Of a stretch of 64,000 nt of DNA, positions 1-8,876 are shown one piece after another. Source of the stretch: Pseudohoeflea suaedae (GTDB taxonomy: Bacteria > Pseudomonadota > Alphaproteobacteria > Rhizobiales > Rhizobiaceae); assembly GCF_004354915.1 (NCBI RefSeq), contig NZ_SMSI01000001.1:1178001-1242000 (forward strand), written 5' to 3'. The notes under the pieces are model-generated. The model worked only from the letters and a program-made list of their open reading frames with translations. It did not search any database and was not told where the DNA came from. Position numbers and translations under genes: made by a program. Positions within the stretch are counted from its first letter, which is position 1. The number at the start of each line of letters is the position of its first letter.

Positions 1-3
1 GGA

Positions 4-20
4 AAACCGGTAACCGGTTT
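4..20. repeat. short palindrome at 3' end of the Fur-family gene
   Basis: Two 8-base inverted arms (AAACCGGT / ACCGGTTT on one strand) around a single base lie just past the stop of the Fur-family gene. Read on the minus strand it can fold as a short hairpin and could be a weak terminator, but there is no long T-run, so it may equally be a protein site. Confidence 0.3.
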
Positions 21-23
21 CGG

Positions 24-461
24 CTAGGCCTTGCCGTTGGATCTGCGGCGAACATAGAGCTCCATCCGGTGGTGGACGATGTCGTAGCCCATCTCGCGCG
101 CGATTTCCGCCTGCAGTCGTTCAATCCTGTCCGAACAGAATTCGATGACGTCCCCGGTTTCCACATCGATCATGTGGTCGTGGTGCTCGCCGTCGGCATG
201 CTCAAACCGCGCAGAGGCGCCTTCGAACTGGTGACGCTGAATGACGCCCTGTTCCTCCAGCGCGGTGAGCGTCCGGTAAACCGTGGAAAGCGAGATGCCG
301 GGCGCGCGGTCCTTGCTGCGCCGGTGCAGCTCGACGGCATCCGGATGATCCTCTGCCTCGGCGAGAACGTCCAGAAGTGCCGCCCGCTGGCGCGTGATGC
401 GCACACCCGCAGCGCGGAGAGCCTGTGTGAAATGCTCGGCACGTTGTTGGGCATTGGTCAT
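24..461 (-). CDS. mur: Fur-family metal-responsive repressor (Mur-like)
   Basis: A 145-aa Fur-family winged-helix repressor. Residues about 10-85 form the DNA-binding domain (ISLSTVYRTLTALEEQG is the recognition helix region). The C-terminal dimer/metal domain keeps the HHDHMI metal motif, but the CxxC zinc motif of E. coli Fur is absent (DVETGD in its place). That is typical of rhizobial Mur/Fur proteins, which sense manganese. It is divergent from sitABCD, with about 120 bp between them holding candidate operators, so it probably represses that importer when metal is replete. Fur or Zur assignments are less likely because of the SitA-type binding protein next door. The start ATG at 461 gives a family-typical length. 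Confidence 0.85.
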   Translation of the reverse strand: MTNAQQRAEHFTQALRAAGVRITRQRAALLDVLAEAEDHPDAVELHRRSKDRAPGISLSTVYRTLTALEEQGVIQRHQFEGASARFEHADGEHHDHMIDVETGDVIEFCSDRIERLQAEIAREMGYDIVHHRMELYVRRRSNGKA

Positions 462-502
462 GGCCCGTCATGCCACGAAGCAACGAAATGGCGCAAGGCT
501 TT

Positions 503-544
503 TTGCAAACCATTCGCAACAGGATTGACAATTGCAAATCATTC
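503..544 (+). promoter_or_regulatory. tandem Fur/Mur-type operator in divergent promoter
   Basis: The 13-mer TTGCAAAYCATTC occurs twice in the same orientation, at 503-515 and 532-544. The first copy also sits in a 17-bp dyad (503-519, half-sites TTGCNAA / TTNGCAA). The position between the Fur-family gene and sitA, and the AT-rich dyad, fit a Fur-superfamily operator that would control both genes. The binding protein is inferred, not shown. Confidence 0.55.
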
Positions 545-579
545 CTAGAAGCATTTAATGGTCAAGATCGGAGATTTGA

Positions 580-1482
580 ATGTTCTCGAAACTCGCCGCA
601 TCGGGTGTCGTCGCCGCAGTCCTCGCGCTCACCTGCGCAACCGCCACTGCCGCCGAACGCCTGAAGGTCGTCACCACTTTCACCGTGCTCGCCGATATGG
701 CCCGGCACGTTGCCGGCGATGCCGCCGAGGTGGTGTCGATCACGAAGCCGGGCGCGGAAATTCATGGTTACGAGCCGACACCCCACGATATCGTGCGGGC
801 CCATGACGCCGATCTCATCCTCTGGAACGGATTGAATCTGGAGTTGTGGTTCGAGCAGTTCCTCTCAAACCTCAGGGACGTGCCTGCGGCGACTTTGACC
901 GAGGGCATCGACCCGATCTCGATCGCCTCCGGCGCCTATGAGGGCAAGCCCAATCCCCATGCGTGGATGGGGCTCGAGAACGCGGTCATCTACATCGACA
1001 ACATCCGGAAGGCGCTGTCCGAACAGGACCCGGCGAATGCCGAGATCTATGCTCGCAACGCCGAAGCCTACAAGACCGAACTGCGCGCGACGCTGCAGCC
1101 GTTGCGCGACCGGATTGCCGCAATTCCCGAACAGCAGCGCTGGCTCGTCACCTGCGAGGGCGCGTTCAGCTATCTTGCGCGCGATTTCGGGATGAAGGAG
1201 CTTTATCTCTGGCCGATGAACGCAGACCAGATGGGCACGCCGCAACAGGTGCGCGCCGTCATCGACGGTGTCAGGAACAACGACATTCCGGTGGTCTTCT
1301 GCGAGAGCACGGTCAATACCGCCCCGGCCGAGCAGGTCGCGCGGGAGACCGGAAGCCACTATGGCGGCGTTCTCTATGTCGACAGCCTCTCGGAGGCGGA
1401 TGGTCCGGTGCCGAGCTATCTCGACCTGCTGAAGGTCACCTCCCAGACCATTGCGGACGGCCTTGGCGCAGGCGTGAAGTGA
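580..1482 (+). CDS. sitA: manganese/iron ABC transporter substrate-binding protein SitA
   Basis: A 300-aa periplasmic cluster A-I metal-binding protein with a signal peptide ending near residue 25. Metal ligands can be placed at His62, His127 (NPHAWMG), Glu193 (CEGAFSY) and an Asp in LYVDSLS near residue 268. The His-His-Glu-Asp set and the lack of a His-rich loop fit SitA/YfeA/MntC (Mn/Fe) rather than ZnuA. The ATG at 580 has CGGAGA a few bases upstream. It is the first gene of a four-gene operon (sitB follows after 6 nt) and is probably repressed by the divergent Mur-like protein. Confidence 0.92.
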   Translation: MFSKLAASGVVAAVLALTCATATAAERLKVVTTFTVLADMARHVAGDAAEVVSITKPGAEIHGYEPTPHDIVRAHDADLILWNGLNLELWFEQFLSNLRDVPAATLTEGIDPISIASGAYEGKPNPHAWMGLENAVIYIDNIRKALSEQDPANAEIYARNAEAYKTELRATLQPLRDRIAAIPEQQRWLVTCEGAFSYLARDFGMKELYLWPMNADQMGTPQQVRAVIDGVRNNDIPVVFCESTVNTAPAEQVARETGSHYGGVLYVDSLSEADGPVPSYLDLLKVTSQTIADGLGAGVK

Positions 1483-1488
1483 ACGGAC

Positions 1489-2394
1489 ATGATCAAGAGC
1501 GATAGCCACTCACCGGACACGCCGCAGGGCAACGAGACTACCAGAGGGGAAGGCATTTCCTGCAGGGATGTTTCGGTCATCTATCGCAATGGCCACACGG
1601 CCTTGCGTGAGGCCACGTTCGAAATTCCCCGCGGGACTGTCACGGCGCTGGTCGGCGTGAACGGGGCAGGAAAATCCACTCTGTTCAAGGCGATCATGGG
1701 TTTTGTCCCGGTGGCCAGGGGCGAGATCAGGCTTCTCGGACACAGCGTCAGGAAAGCGCTCGAGAAAAATCTCGTGGCCTATGTGCCGCAGTCGGAGGAA
1801 GTCGACTGGTCGTTCCCGGTGCTCGTCGAGGACGTGGTCATGATGGGACGTTACGGCCATATGGGTTTCCTGCGGCGGCCCGCGAAGCGGGATCGGGACG
1901 CCGTGGACGAGGCGCTCACGCGTGTCGGCATGCAGGCTTACCGCCACCGCCAGATCGGCGAACTCTCCGGCGGCCAGAAGAAACGGGTATTTCTCGCCCG
2001 CGCGCTCGCGCAGGACGGCCAGGTCATCCTGCTCGACGAGCCGTTCACCGGCGTCGACGTCAAGACCGAAGAACAGATCGTGGCGCTGTTGGGCGAATTG
2101 CGGGACGAGGGGAGGGTGATGCTGGTTTCGACCCACAATCTCGGCTCTGTCCCCGAATTCTGTGACCGCGTGGTTCTGGTCAAGGGTACGGTTCTCGATT
2201 ACGGACCGACCGAGACCACCTTTACCCGCGCCAATCTCGAAAAGGCCTTCGGCGGCGTCCTGCGTCAGGTTACTCTGGGGGGAGCGGATCTTCACGATGA
2301 CGACGATCCCCGCCGGATCTCGATCGTGACGGATGACGAGCGGCCCTTCATCCAGTATGGCGGCAAGACGCGCGTGACCGAGAAGCCGCGATGA
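1489..2394 (+). CDS. sitB: manganese/iron ABC transporter ATPase SitB
   Basis: A 301-aa ABC ATPase that powers metal import. It has Walker [10 protein letters not shown] (about residues 57-65), Q-loop [10 protein letters not shown], signature LSGGQKKR and Walker [13 protein letters not shown]. The 3' end overlaps the start of sitC by 4 nt, consistent with translational coupling. The C-terminal extension after residue about 250 is hydrophilic, as in many SitB proteins. Confidence 0.92.
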   Translation: MIKSDSHSPDTPQGNETTRGEGISCRDVSVIYRNGHTALREATFEIPRGTVTALVGVNGAGKSTLFKAIMGFVPVARGEIRLLGHSVRKALEKNLVAYVPQSEEVDWSFPVLVEDVVMMGRYGHMGFLRRPAKRDRDAVDEALTRVGMQAYRHRQIGELSGGQKKRVFLARALAQDGQVILLDEPFTGVDVKTEEQIVALLGELRDEGRVMLVSTHNLGSVPEFCDRVVLVKGTVLDYGPTETTFTRANLEKAFGGVLRQVTLGGADLHDDDDPRRISIVTDDERPFIQYGGKTRVTEKPR

Positions 2395-3260
2395 ATGTGC
2401 TTCTCGAGCCTTTCACCTATGGCTACATGACCAATGCGATGTGGGTCTCGGCGCTCGTCGGCGGGGTGTGCGCCTTCCTCTCCTCCTATCTCATGCTCAA
2501 GGGCTGGTCGCTGATCGGCGACGCCCTGTCGCACTCGGTCGTTCCGGGGGTGGCGGGCGCCTTTCTCCTCGGTCTGCCTTTCGCGCTTGGCGCATTCATC
2601 TCCGGCGGGCTTGCTGCCGCCGCCATGCTCTTTCTCTCCGACCGGTCCGGCCTCAAGGCGGATGTGATCATAGGGATCATATTCACCTCCTTTTTCGGGC
2701 TCGGCCTGTTCATGGCCTCGGTCAATCCCATGTCGGTCTCCATCCAGACCATCACGATGGGCAATATTCTCGCCATCACGCCCGAGGATACACTGCAACT
2801 TGCCATTATCGGCTTCGTCTCGCTGGCGGTCCTGCTCGCGAAATGGAAGGATCTGGTCGTCGTCTTCTTCGATGAAGGTCACGCGCGATCGATCGGTCTC
2901 AGACCGCGATTGCTGAAGGCGGTGTTCTTCATGCTGCTCTCGGCCTGCGTCGTTGCCGCCATGCAGACGGTGGGCGCATTTCTGGTCGTTGCCATGGTGG
3001 TCACGCCCGGCGCGACCGCCTACCTGCTGTGCGACCGCTTCCCGCGGTTGATCGCGACCTCGGTCCTGATCGGTACCGGAACCAGTTTTGCTGGCGCCTA
3101 TGCGAGCTATTTCCTCGATGGTGCCACCGGCGGGATCATCGTGGTGCTGCAGACTTTGATCTTCCTGGTGACGTTCATCTGCGCGCCCAAACACGGCCTT
3201 CTCGCCGCGCGGGCACGGGCAAGGGGCGCTGCGGGCCGTGATGGCGGAGCGGCGGTATGA
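2391..3260 (+). CDS. sitC: manganese/iron ABC transporter permease SitC
   Basis: A 289-aa ABC-3 family inner-membrane permease with 8-9 hydrophobic helices; [19 protein letters not shown] is the conserved family motif near the N-terminus. It overlaps sitB upstream and sitD downstream by 4 nt each. With SitD it forms the heterodimeric channel, which is the arrangement that distinguishes SitABCD from single-permease Znu systems. Confidence 0.92.
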   Translation: MNVLLEPFTYGYMTNAMWVSALVGGVCAFLSSYLMLKGWSLIGDALSHSVVPGVAGAFLLGLPFALGAFISGGLAAAAMLFLSDRSGLKADVIIGIIFTSFFGLGLFMASVNPMSVSIQTITMGNILAITPEDTLQLAIIGFVSLAVLLAKWKDLVVVFFDEGHARSIGLRPRLLKAVFFMLLSACVVAAMQTVGAFLVVAMVVTPGATAYLLCDRFPRLIATSVLIGTGTSFAGAYASYFLDGATGGIIVVLQTLIFLVTFICAPKHGLLAARARARGAAGRDGGAAV

Positions 3261-4090
3261 TCGACCAGCTGCTCATGCCGCTCCAGTTTCCGTTCATGCA
3301 GAATGCATTCTGGATCGCCGTCATCGTCTCCGTTCCCACGGCTCTCCTGTCCTGCTTTCTCGTCCTCAAGGGGTGGGCGCTGATGGGGGACGCGATCAGC
3401 CATGCCATCCTGCCCGGGGTCGTTCTGGCCTATATCGCCGGCCTGCCCCTGATCGTCGGTGCCTTCGGAGCCGGTATGCTGACCGCGGTTGCCACCGGCT
3501 ACCTGTCGGCGAACAGTCGTGTCAAGCAGGATACGGTCATGGGCGTGGTCTTCTCGGGCATGTTCGGTCTGGGAATTGTGCTCTACGTCTCGATCCACAC
3601 CAATGTGCATCTCGACCATATTCTGTTCGGCAACATGCTGGGTGTTGGCCCGGAAGACCTGTGGACCGCGGCGTTGATCTCGCTTCCGGTTTCCGCAGCG
3701 CTGCTGCTCAAGTGGAAGGATCTGTTGTTGCATGCCTTCGATCCGGTACAGGCGCGGGCGTCCGGACTGCGCGTCGGATTTCTGCACTACGGGCTCTTGA
3801 CGATCCTGTCGCTGACCATCGTCGCGACGCTGACCGCAACAGGGCTCATCCTCGCCGTCGGCCTCCTGATCTCGCCGGGCGCCATCGCATTCCTGCTCGT
3901 GCGAAGCTTCGGCAGGATGCTGATCGTTGCGGTCGCGGTCTGTCTCTCCGCCATGCTCGCCGGCGTCTATCTCAGCTTCTTTCTCGACAGCGCGCCCGCG
4001 CCGACCATCATCCTGATTTTGACGCTCTTCTTCCTCATGGCTCTTTCCTTCAGAAGCCTCAGGGAAAGGGGCGGGCAACAAGGCGCTTGA
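3257..4090 (+). CDS. sitD: manganese/iron ABC transporter permease SitD
   Basis: A 277-aa second ABC-3 family permease, paralogous to SitC (LKGWALMGDAISHAILPGV near residue 40). About eight transmembrane segments are visible. It is the last gene of the sit operon; the following 100 bp hold no gene before a cobalamin riboswitch starts. Confidence 0.92.
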   Translation: MIDQLLMPLQFPFMQNAFWIAVIVSVPTALLSCFLVLKGWALMGDAISHAILPGVVLAYIAGLPLIVGAFGAGMLTAVATGYLSANSRVKQDTVMGVVFSGMFGLGIVLYVSIHTNVHLDHILFGNMLGVGPEDLWTAALISLPVSAALLLKWKDLLLHAFDPVQARASGLRVGFLHYGLLTILSLTIVATLTATGLILAVGLLISPGAIAFLLVRSFGRMLIVAVAVCLSAMLAGVYLSFFLDSAPAPTIILILTLFFLMALSFRSLRERGGQQGA

Positions 4091-4194
4091 ATCTGGCGAC
4101 GAATTCCGGCGAAGCCGTCCGCTTGGGCGGTATCATCGGTTTGATCTGCAGGACGGTCGAATGTGGCTTGCCACGAGGGTGTGAGTTGGTTACG

Positions 4195-4375
4195 CAAACC
4201 GTGTCGGTTTCCAGAAGGAATTGAAAGGGAATCCGTCGCCGAATGATCGGTGAAACGGAACTGCCCCCGCAACTGTAGGCGGCGAGTGTCGAACCGGAAA
4301 GCCACTGTGATCCTTGGGGTCATGGGAAGGCGGTGAGACACAGCGACCCGTCAGTCAGGAGACCTGCCGGCACAC
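4195..4375 (+). ncRNA. cobalamin (B12) riboswitch
   Basis: The conserved blocks of the adenosylcobalamin riboswitch occur in order: AAGGGAATCCG, GGTGAAACGGAACTGCCCCC, CGCAACTGTA, GCCACTG (4301-4307), GGGAAGGCGG, and the B12-box end CAGTCAGGAGACCTGCCGG (from 4352). It lies about 180 nt upstream of an ABC importer gene and should lower its expression when cobalamin is abundant. Outer boundaries are approximate. Confidence 0.93.
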
Positions 4376-4420
4376 AACAGCAACGCGGCCCGGGCGGGGT
4401 GTCCGGGGAGGTGTCGGACC

Positions 4421-4576
4421 ATGTATTTAAATCAGATGCCCGAAAGGGCGGCTTCGGCCAATCCGGTCATGCCCGACCTGAAGTCATTCGCCGGTCATGG
4501 CCGTCCGAACGACTGCTCCTTTCTGTGTCCGGTCGCATCTCGAACCGGAGACTATTCATGTCAGTCAAATCATTGA
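4421..4576 (+). CDS. possible 51-aa small protein or leader ORF after the riboswitch
   Basis: An ATG at 4421 is preceded by a strong Shine-Dalgarno (GGGGAGG, 4405-4411, 9-nt spacing). The frame stays open for 51 codons and ends 19 nt inside the binding-protein gene. The product is Cys/Pro-containing (NDCSFLCPVASRTGD) and not recognised. It could be a leader peptide that couples riboswitch state to translation of the next gene, or a chance frame. No signal peptide is seen. Confidence 0.4.
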   Translation: MYLNQMPERAASANPVMPDLKSFAGHGRPNDCSFLCPVASRTGDYSCQSNH

Positions 4577-5571
4577 TCGCGGCGGCGCTCGGTGCCGCTT
4601 CTCTTGCGCTGCCTGCACTCGCGGAAACGACCTATCCGCTCACGCTCAAAAACTGCGGCGTGGAAACCACCATCGAAGCCGAACCCGAGAGCACGGTGAC
4701 GGTGGGGCAGGCGGCCACCGAAATCCTCTTCTCGCTGGGACTTGGCGACCGGCTGAAGGGAACCTCGGTGTGGTTCACCGATGTCCTGCCCGAATTTGCC
4801 GAACTCGACAGCGGCATCGAGCGTCTGTCGGACAACGACCCGAGCTTTGAAAGCGTCGTCACCAGGCACCCCGATCTGGTGACGGTGCAATATGAATGGC
4901 ATGTCGGACCGCAGGGTCTCGTCGCCACCCGCGAGCAGTTTGCCGATGTCGGCATTGCGGTCTACACCCTGCCGTCGGATTGCCTCGGAAAGGACAATTC
5001 CGTCGGCGTCGATGGCACCCGCCTCGAACTCTACAAGATGGACAACGTCTACAAGGGTATTTCGGAACTGGCCGAGATATTCAACGTCGCCGAGCGCGGT
5101 GAGGCGCTGGTCTCCGATCTCAAGGCGCGCGAAGCCGCGGCGATCGGGAAGGCCGCCGCACTCGACCTCCCCGACGATGTCTCCGCCGTATTCTGGTTCT
5201 CCTCGGCCGAAATGGATATCGATCCCTATGTCGCCGGCCAGGGCGGCGCGCCCGCTTACATGATGAATGCGCTCGGCCTCGAGAACGTGGTCAAGAGCAA
5301 CGAGGAATGGCCCACCGTCAGCTGGGAGACCATCGCCCGGGCCAATCCGACGGTGATCGTCGCCGCGCGCATGGATCGCCGCCGCTTTCCTGCCGACGAC
5401 ATCGAGAAGAAGCTCGAGTTTCTCCACTCAGATCCGGTCGCAAGCCAGATGGATGCGGTCAGGAACAACCGGATCGTGATCCTCGATGCACACGGAATGG
5501 ACCCGTCGATCCGCAACATCTCGGCACTGGAAACTCTGGCCGACGGTCTGGCCGGGTTCGACCTGAAGTGA
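4558..5571 (+). CDS. cobalamin-type ABC transporter substrate-binding protein
   Basis: A 337-aa cluster A-II periplasmic binding protein (BtuF/FecB superfamily) with a signal peptide ending at LPALA-ET near residue 22. The start at 4558 is chosen because CCGGAG precedes it and the signal peptide follows at once; an in-frame start at 4333 would fall inside the riboswitch. The B12 riboswitch upstream points to cobalamin, cobinamide or another corrinoid as substrate; a metal chelate cannot be excluded from sequence alone. It overlaps the permease start (GTGA). Confidence 0.88.
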   Translation: MSVKSLIAAALGAASLALPALAETTYPLTLKNCGVETTIEAEPESTVTVGQAATEILFSLGLGDRLKGTSVWFTDVLPEFAELDSGIERLSDNDPSFESVVTRHPDLVTVQYEWHVGPQGLVATREQFADVGIAVYTLPSDCLGKDNSVGVDGTRLELYKMDNVYKGISELAEIFNVAERGEALVSDLKAREAAAIGKAAALDLPDDVSAVFWFSSAEMDIDPYVAGQGGAPAYMMNALGLENVVKSNEEWPTVSWETIARANPTVIVAARMDRRRFPADDIEKKLEFLHSDPVASQMDAVRNNRIVILDAHGMDPSIRNISALETLADGLAGFDLK

Positions 5572-6611
5572 GCCGTCTTTTCGCCCCCGCCGCCAGCGCT
5601 CTGCGACCCGTTGTGCTCTGGGGCCTTGCGGGGGCGAGCCTGCTGGTGCTGTCGATCGTCTTCGGCATCACGGTCGGCGAGACACCCTTGCCCCTTTCCA
5701 GGGTGCTTGCGGTGCTCGCCAACAATCTGTGGAACGCCGGCCATGCCGTCGACCCCATCGACGCCGGTATCATCTGGAGTTACCGGGTGCCCCGCACGCT
5801 GGTCGCTGCGGCCTGCGGGGCAGGTCTGGCGCTCTCCGGCGTGGTCTTGCAGGCGATCGTGCGCAACCCCTTGGCCGACCCCTATCTGCTGGGCGTTTCC
5901 GCCGGCGCGGGAACGGGTGCGGTGGCGGTGACGATCCTGGGTCTCGGCAGCGGGCTGGTCGGCATGTCCGCCGGAGCCTTTGCCGGCGCTTCGCTCTCCT
6001 TCCTCCTCGTGGTCCTGCTCGCCCGCGCCGCCGGCGGCGGTTCGCCGCAACTGGTGCTCGCGGGTATCGCTGGATCGCAGCTCTTCAATGCGCTGACCTC
6101 GTTCCTGATCACCAAGTCCGCGAATGCCGAACAGGCGAGGGGGATCACATATTGGCTGTTGGGAAACCTGTCCGGCATCCGCTGGCCCGATGTTTCTCTT
6201 GCCATACCCGCAGCTCTTGCCGGGCTGGTCGCGTGTCTGTGGTTCGCCCGCGCACTTGATGCGTTCTCCTTCGGGGCTTCCTCCGCCGCATCGCTCGGAA
6301 TTGCGGTGCGCAGGGTGCAGGTCATCCTCATCGGAGCGACGACGCTGATGACGGCCACGATGGTCAGCCTTGTCGGTTCGATCGGGTTCGTCGGCCTGGT
6401 CATTCCGCACGCCATGCGCTTCATGGTCGGCCCGCGTCATTATCGCCTCGTCCCGGCCGCTGCCCTTGCCGGTGCTGTCTTTCTCATTGCCGCCGATGTC
6501 ACCTCGCGGGTCCTGATCCCGAGCCAGGTCGTCCCGATCGGCGTGGTGACGGCCCTGGTGGGTGCGCCGGGCTTCGCCCTCATCCTGATACGCAACCGGA
6601 GACGGGCATGA
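5568..6611 (+). CDS. FecCD/BtuC-family ABC permease (cobalamin-type)
   Basis: A 347-aa FecCD-family inner-membrane permease with about ten transmembrane helices; RNPLADPYLLGVSAGAG is the family hallmark. The start is a GTG at 5568 that overlaps the preceding stop (GTGA). Upstream in-frame starts would run through the binding-protein gene. With the neighbouring ATPase it makes a BtuCD-type type II importer. Confidence 0.9.
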   Translation: MSRLFAPAASALRPVVLWGLAGASLLVLSIVFGITVGETPLPLSRVLAVLANNLWNAGHAVDPIDAGIIWSYRVPRTLVAAACGAGLALSGVVLQAIVRNPLADPYLLGVSAGAGTGAVAVTILGLGSGLVGMSAGAFAGASLSFLLVVLLARAAGGGSPQLVLAGIAGSQLFNALTSFLITKSANAEQARGITYWLLGNLSGIRWPDVSLAIPAALAGLVACLWFARALDAFSFGASSAASLGIAVRRVQVILIGATTLMTATMVSLVGSIGFVGLVIPHAMRFMVGPRHYRLVPAAALAGAVFLIAADVTSRVLIPSQVVPIGVVTALVGAPGFALILIRNRRRA

Positions 6612-7381
6612 AACTGAGTGCATCCGACCTTGGATGGTGCGCCGGTGGCAGGGCGATCGTTGACGGTGTTTCGCTCGACATCGTGCCGGGCGAGACCTTC
6701 GGGCTCGTCGGGCCGAACGGGTCCGGGAAATCCACCTTGCTCCGCCTTCTCGCCGGTCTCATGCCACGCGCGCGAGGGCGGGTGCTCCTCGACGATGTGC
6801 CGATGGAGGGCATGAGCCGGCGCGACATCGCCCGGCGCGTCGCCTTCGTGGAACAGATGGCCGACACGTCCGAGGCGCTGACCGTGCGTGACGCCGTTGA
6901 ACTCGGCCGGACGCCCTGGCTGTCTGCGCTGTCGCCGTTCGGTTACGAGGACCGGCGTATCGTGACCGAAGCGATGGACGCGGCAGGCATGGGGCATATG
7001 GAGGATCACGCCTGGGCGACCTTGTCGGGAGGCGAACGCCAGCGGGTGCATATCGCTCGCGCCCTGGCGCAGCGACCCCGCCTGCTGATGCTCGACGAGC
7101 CGACCAACCACCTCGATATTCATCACCAGCTGTCGCTATTGCGCCTGGTCAGCAAATTGCGCGTCACCGTCATCATGGCGCTGCACGACCTCAATCAGGC
7201 GATGAACTGCGACCGCCTGGGCGTCATGGAGCAGGGACGTCTTGTCGCCTGTGGCGCGCCCGGAGACGTGCTGAGCCCGGAGCTCGTGGCGTCGATCTTC
7301 CGGGTTCACGTTACCGCGCTGACAGATCCCGCTGATAATTCGACAGTATTCCGCTTTCACAGTCTGGAGGACCGCCGATGA
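6608..7381 (+). CDS. ABC transporter ATPase, FecE/BtuD type
   Basis: A 257-aa ATPase with Walker A GPNGSGKST (about residues 38-46), signature LSGGERQR, Walker B LLMLDEPTNHLD and switch His in MALHDLNQ. It starts with an ATGA overlap on the permease. It is the last intact gene of the riboswitch-controlled operon. Confidence 0.92.
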   Translation: MKLSASDLGWCAGGRAIVDGVSLDIVPGETFGLVGPNGSGKSTLLRLLAGLMPRARGRVLLDDVPMEGMSRRDIARRVAFVEQMADTSEALTVRDAVELGRTPWLSALSPFGYEDRRIVTEAMDAAGMGHMEDHAWATLSGGERQRVHIARALAQRPRLLMLDEPTNHLDIHHQLSLLRLVSKLRVTVIMALHDLNQAMNCDRLGVMEQGRLVACGAPGDVLSPELVASIFRVHVTALTDPADNSTVFRFHSLEDRR

Positions 7382-7469
7382 GGCGCTTTCCTCATGGGTG
7401 CCCGTCCTGCAGGCCGATGGTGTGCCTGCGCTGAACGTCGAACGAAGCAATCAGGCGTTCGGTATCTGA
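7378..7469 (+). pseudogene. possible remnant of a fourth gene of the B12 operon
   Basis: An ATG at 7378 overlaps the ATPase stop and has GGAGG at 7365-7369, as if a further coupled gene began here, but its frame stops after 18 codons (MRRFPHGCPSCRPMVCLR). A neighbouring frame reads ALSSWVPVLQADGVPALNV up to a stop at 7467-7469 and looks more protein-like. A decayed short gene with a frameshift would explain both; chance is also possible. Confidence 0.2.
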
Positions 7470-7520
7470 TCCAGCTCCCTGAAATTCCAGCATGTTACGA
7501 ACATATTCGGAATCCTTTTC

Positions 7521-8876
7521 TCACCGCGGATCATGCGGCGGGAACGAGAGGGCGCATTCGAAGCGCTTGTCCGCACCCGGCGTTTCCACCACCCGCAGCG
7601 TCATCGTTCCTTTCATCTGCTCCATCAGCTTGTCGACGATCGTCAGCCCGAGACCCGAACCTCTCTCCGTCGTCTGGCCGCGCTTGAAGCGTGCGCGATA
7701 GACATCGGCATCGGGGTCGATCGGACCTTCGACGGCGTTGGCAATGACGATGCATCCATCCGCTGCGATGGAGACGGTGATCGGCCTGTCAGGCATGCCG
7801 TAGCGCCGGGCGTTTTCCAGAAGATTGTTCACGACGATCGCAAAGGCGTCCGGATCGACCGTGCGTGGCAGCGTGCTGACGCCGGGCGCCAGTTCCACAT
7901 TCACGGCCGTCGCCATATGGGAACGCTGGAAACCTTCGACCAGCAGTCCCACGAGGCTGACGAGATCCGTCGGGGTTTGCGACAGGCCGATGCCTGCTTC
8001 GGCGCGCGAGAGCTGCAACAGCTTCTCGAGGATCACCGACAGGCGTCGTAGCGCCGTGAGCACCTGATCCGCACGCGCCTTGTCCTCGGCCCTTGTCAGT
8101 TGCCCGCTCAGGATCTCCATCTGGGCGAGCGCACCGGCAATCGGCGTCCGGAGTTCATGCGCGCTGTTGGCCGCGAGATCCCGTTCGGCGTGAAGCGCGT
8201 GCTTCAGCCGGCCGAGAAGCCTGTTGACGGAACTGGTGATGGTGGCAATTTCGGTCGGCAGGCTGCCCGGCGCGATCGGTTCGAGATTGCTCCCGTCCCG
8301 GGTGCTGATTGCATCACGCAATTTGTTGACCGGCCTTGTCGCACGCATGACGACCAGGCGTGTGGCGACCATGCCGAGCGGCAGGAGAAGAAGGATCGGC
8401 ACCAGCAGCGTGAAGGCGCTTTCGAGCGTTGCCTCGCGGCGATGGGCCAGCGAATCCGCGACCTGTATGAAGACGGTGTCGCTCACCGTTGCGATTGTGT
8501 AGATGCGCAGGTCTTCGCCGCTCCAGAAGCCTGGTCGCAACGGTGCGGGATAGGGTTCGGCGCCATTGTTGTGCGAATGCAGGACGACTTGCCCGGCCGC
8601 ATCGCGCACCTGATAGGTCAGGTATTCGTCTCTCTTGCCGGGATTGAGGGCCGAGACTTCGCTCGGTCCCGTGTCATCGCTGCGGCGGAAATAATCGTCG
8701 ACGACGAGCGGGGCCAGACGTTCTGCAGTTTCCTGCAACGCGCTGTCGAAGACCTCGTCGAACTCCTCGCGCATGACGTGGATGGAAAGGGCCACGCCGA
8801 TCGTCCAGAACAGGCCGAGCAGCACCGACATGGACAGGACAAGACGTCCGGCAAGGCTGCGAGGTTTAAGCCGCAT
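7521..8876 (-). CDS. sensor histidine kinase (QseC/PmrB-like)
   Basis: A 451-aa membrane sensor kinase: TM1 near residues 13-35, a periplasmic region of about 130 residues, TM2 near 165-185, HAMP-like linker, HisKA box (NSAHELRTPIAGAL) and HATPase with N-box NNLLENARRYG and G-box GSGLGLTIVDKLM. It overlaps the response regulator gene by 11 nt, and the order is regulator first, kinase second. The genes around it (PepSY, cytochrome b561, EptA, DgkA) suggest a PmrAB/QseBC-like envelope-stress role; the ligand is unknown. Confidence 0.88.
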   Translation of the reverse strand: MRLKPRSLAGRLVLSMSVLLGLFWTIGVALSIHVMREEFDEVFDSALQETAERLAPLVVDDYFRRSDDTGPSEVSALNPGKRDEYLTYQVRDAAGQVVLHSHNNGAEPYPAPLRPGFWSGEDLRIYTIATVSDTVFIQVADSLAHRREATLESAFTLLVPILLLLPLGMVATRLVVMRATRPVNKLRDAISTRDGSNLEPIAPGSLPTEIATITSSVNRLLGRLKHALHAERDLAANSAHELRTPIAGALAQMEILSGQLTRAEDKARADQVLTALRRLSVILEKLLQLSRAEAGIGLSQTPTDLVSLVGLLVEGFQRSHMATAVNVELAPGVSTLPRTVDPDAFAIVVNNLLENARRYGMPDRPITVSIAADGCIVIANAVEGPIDPDADVYRARFKRGQTTERGSGLGLTIVDKLMEQMKGTMTLRVVETPGADKRFECALSFPPHDPR

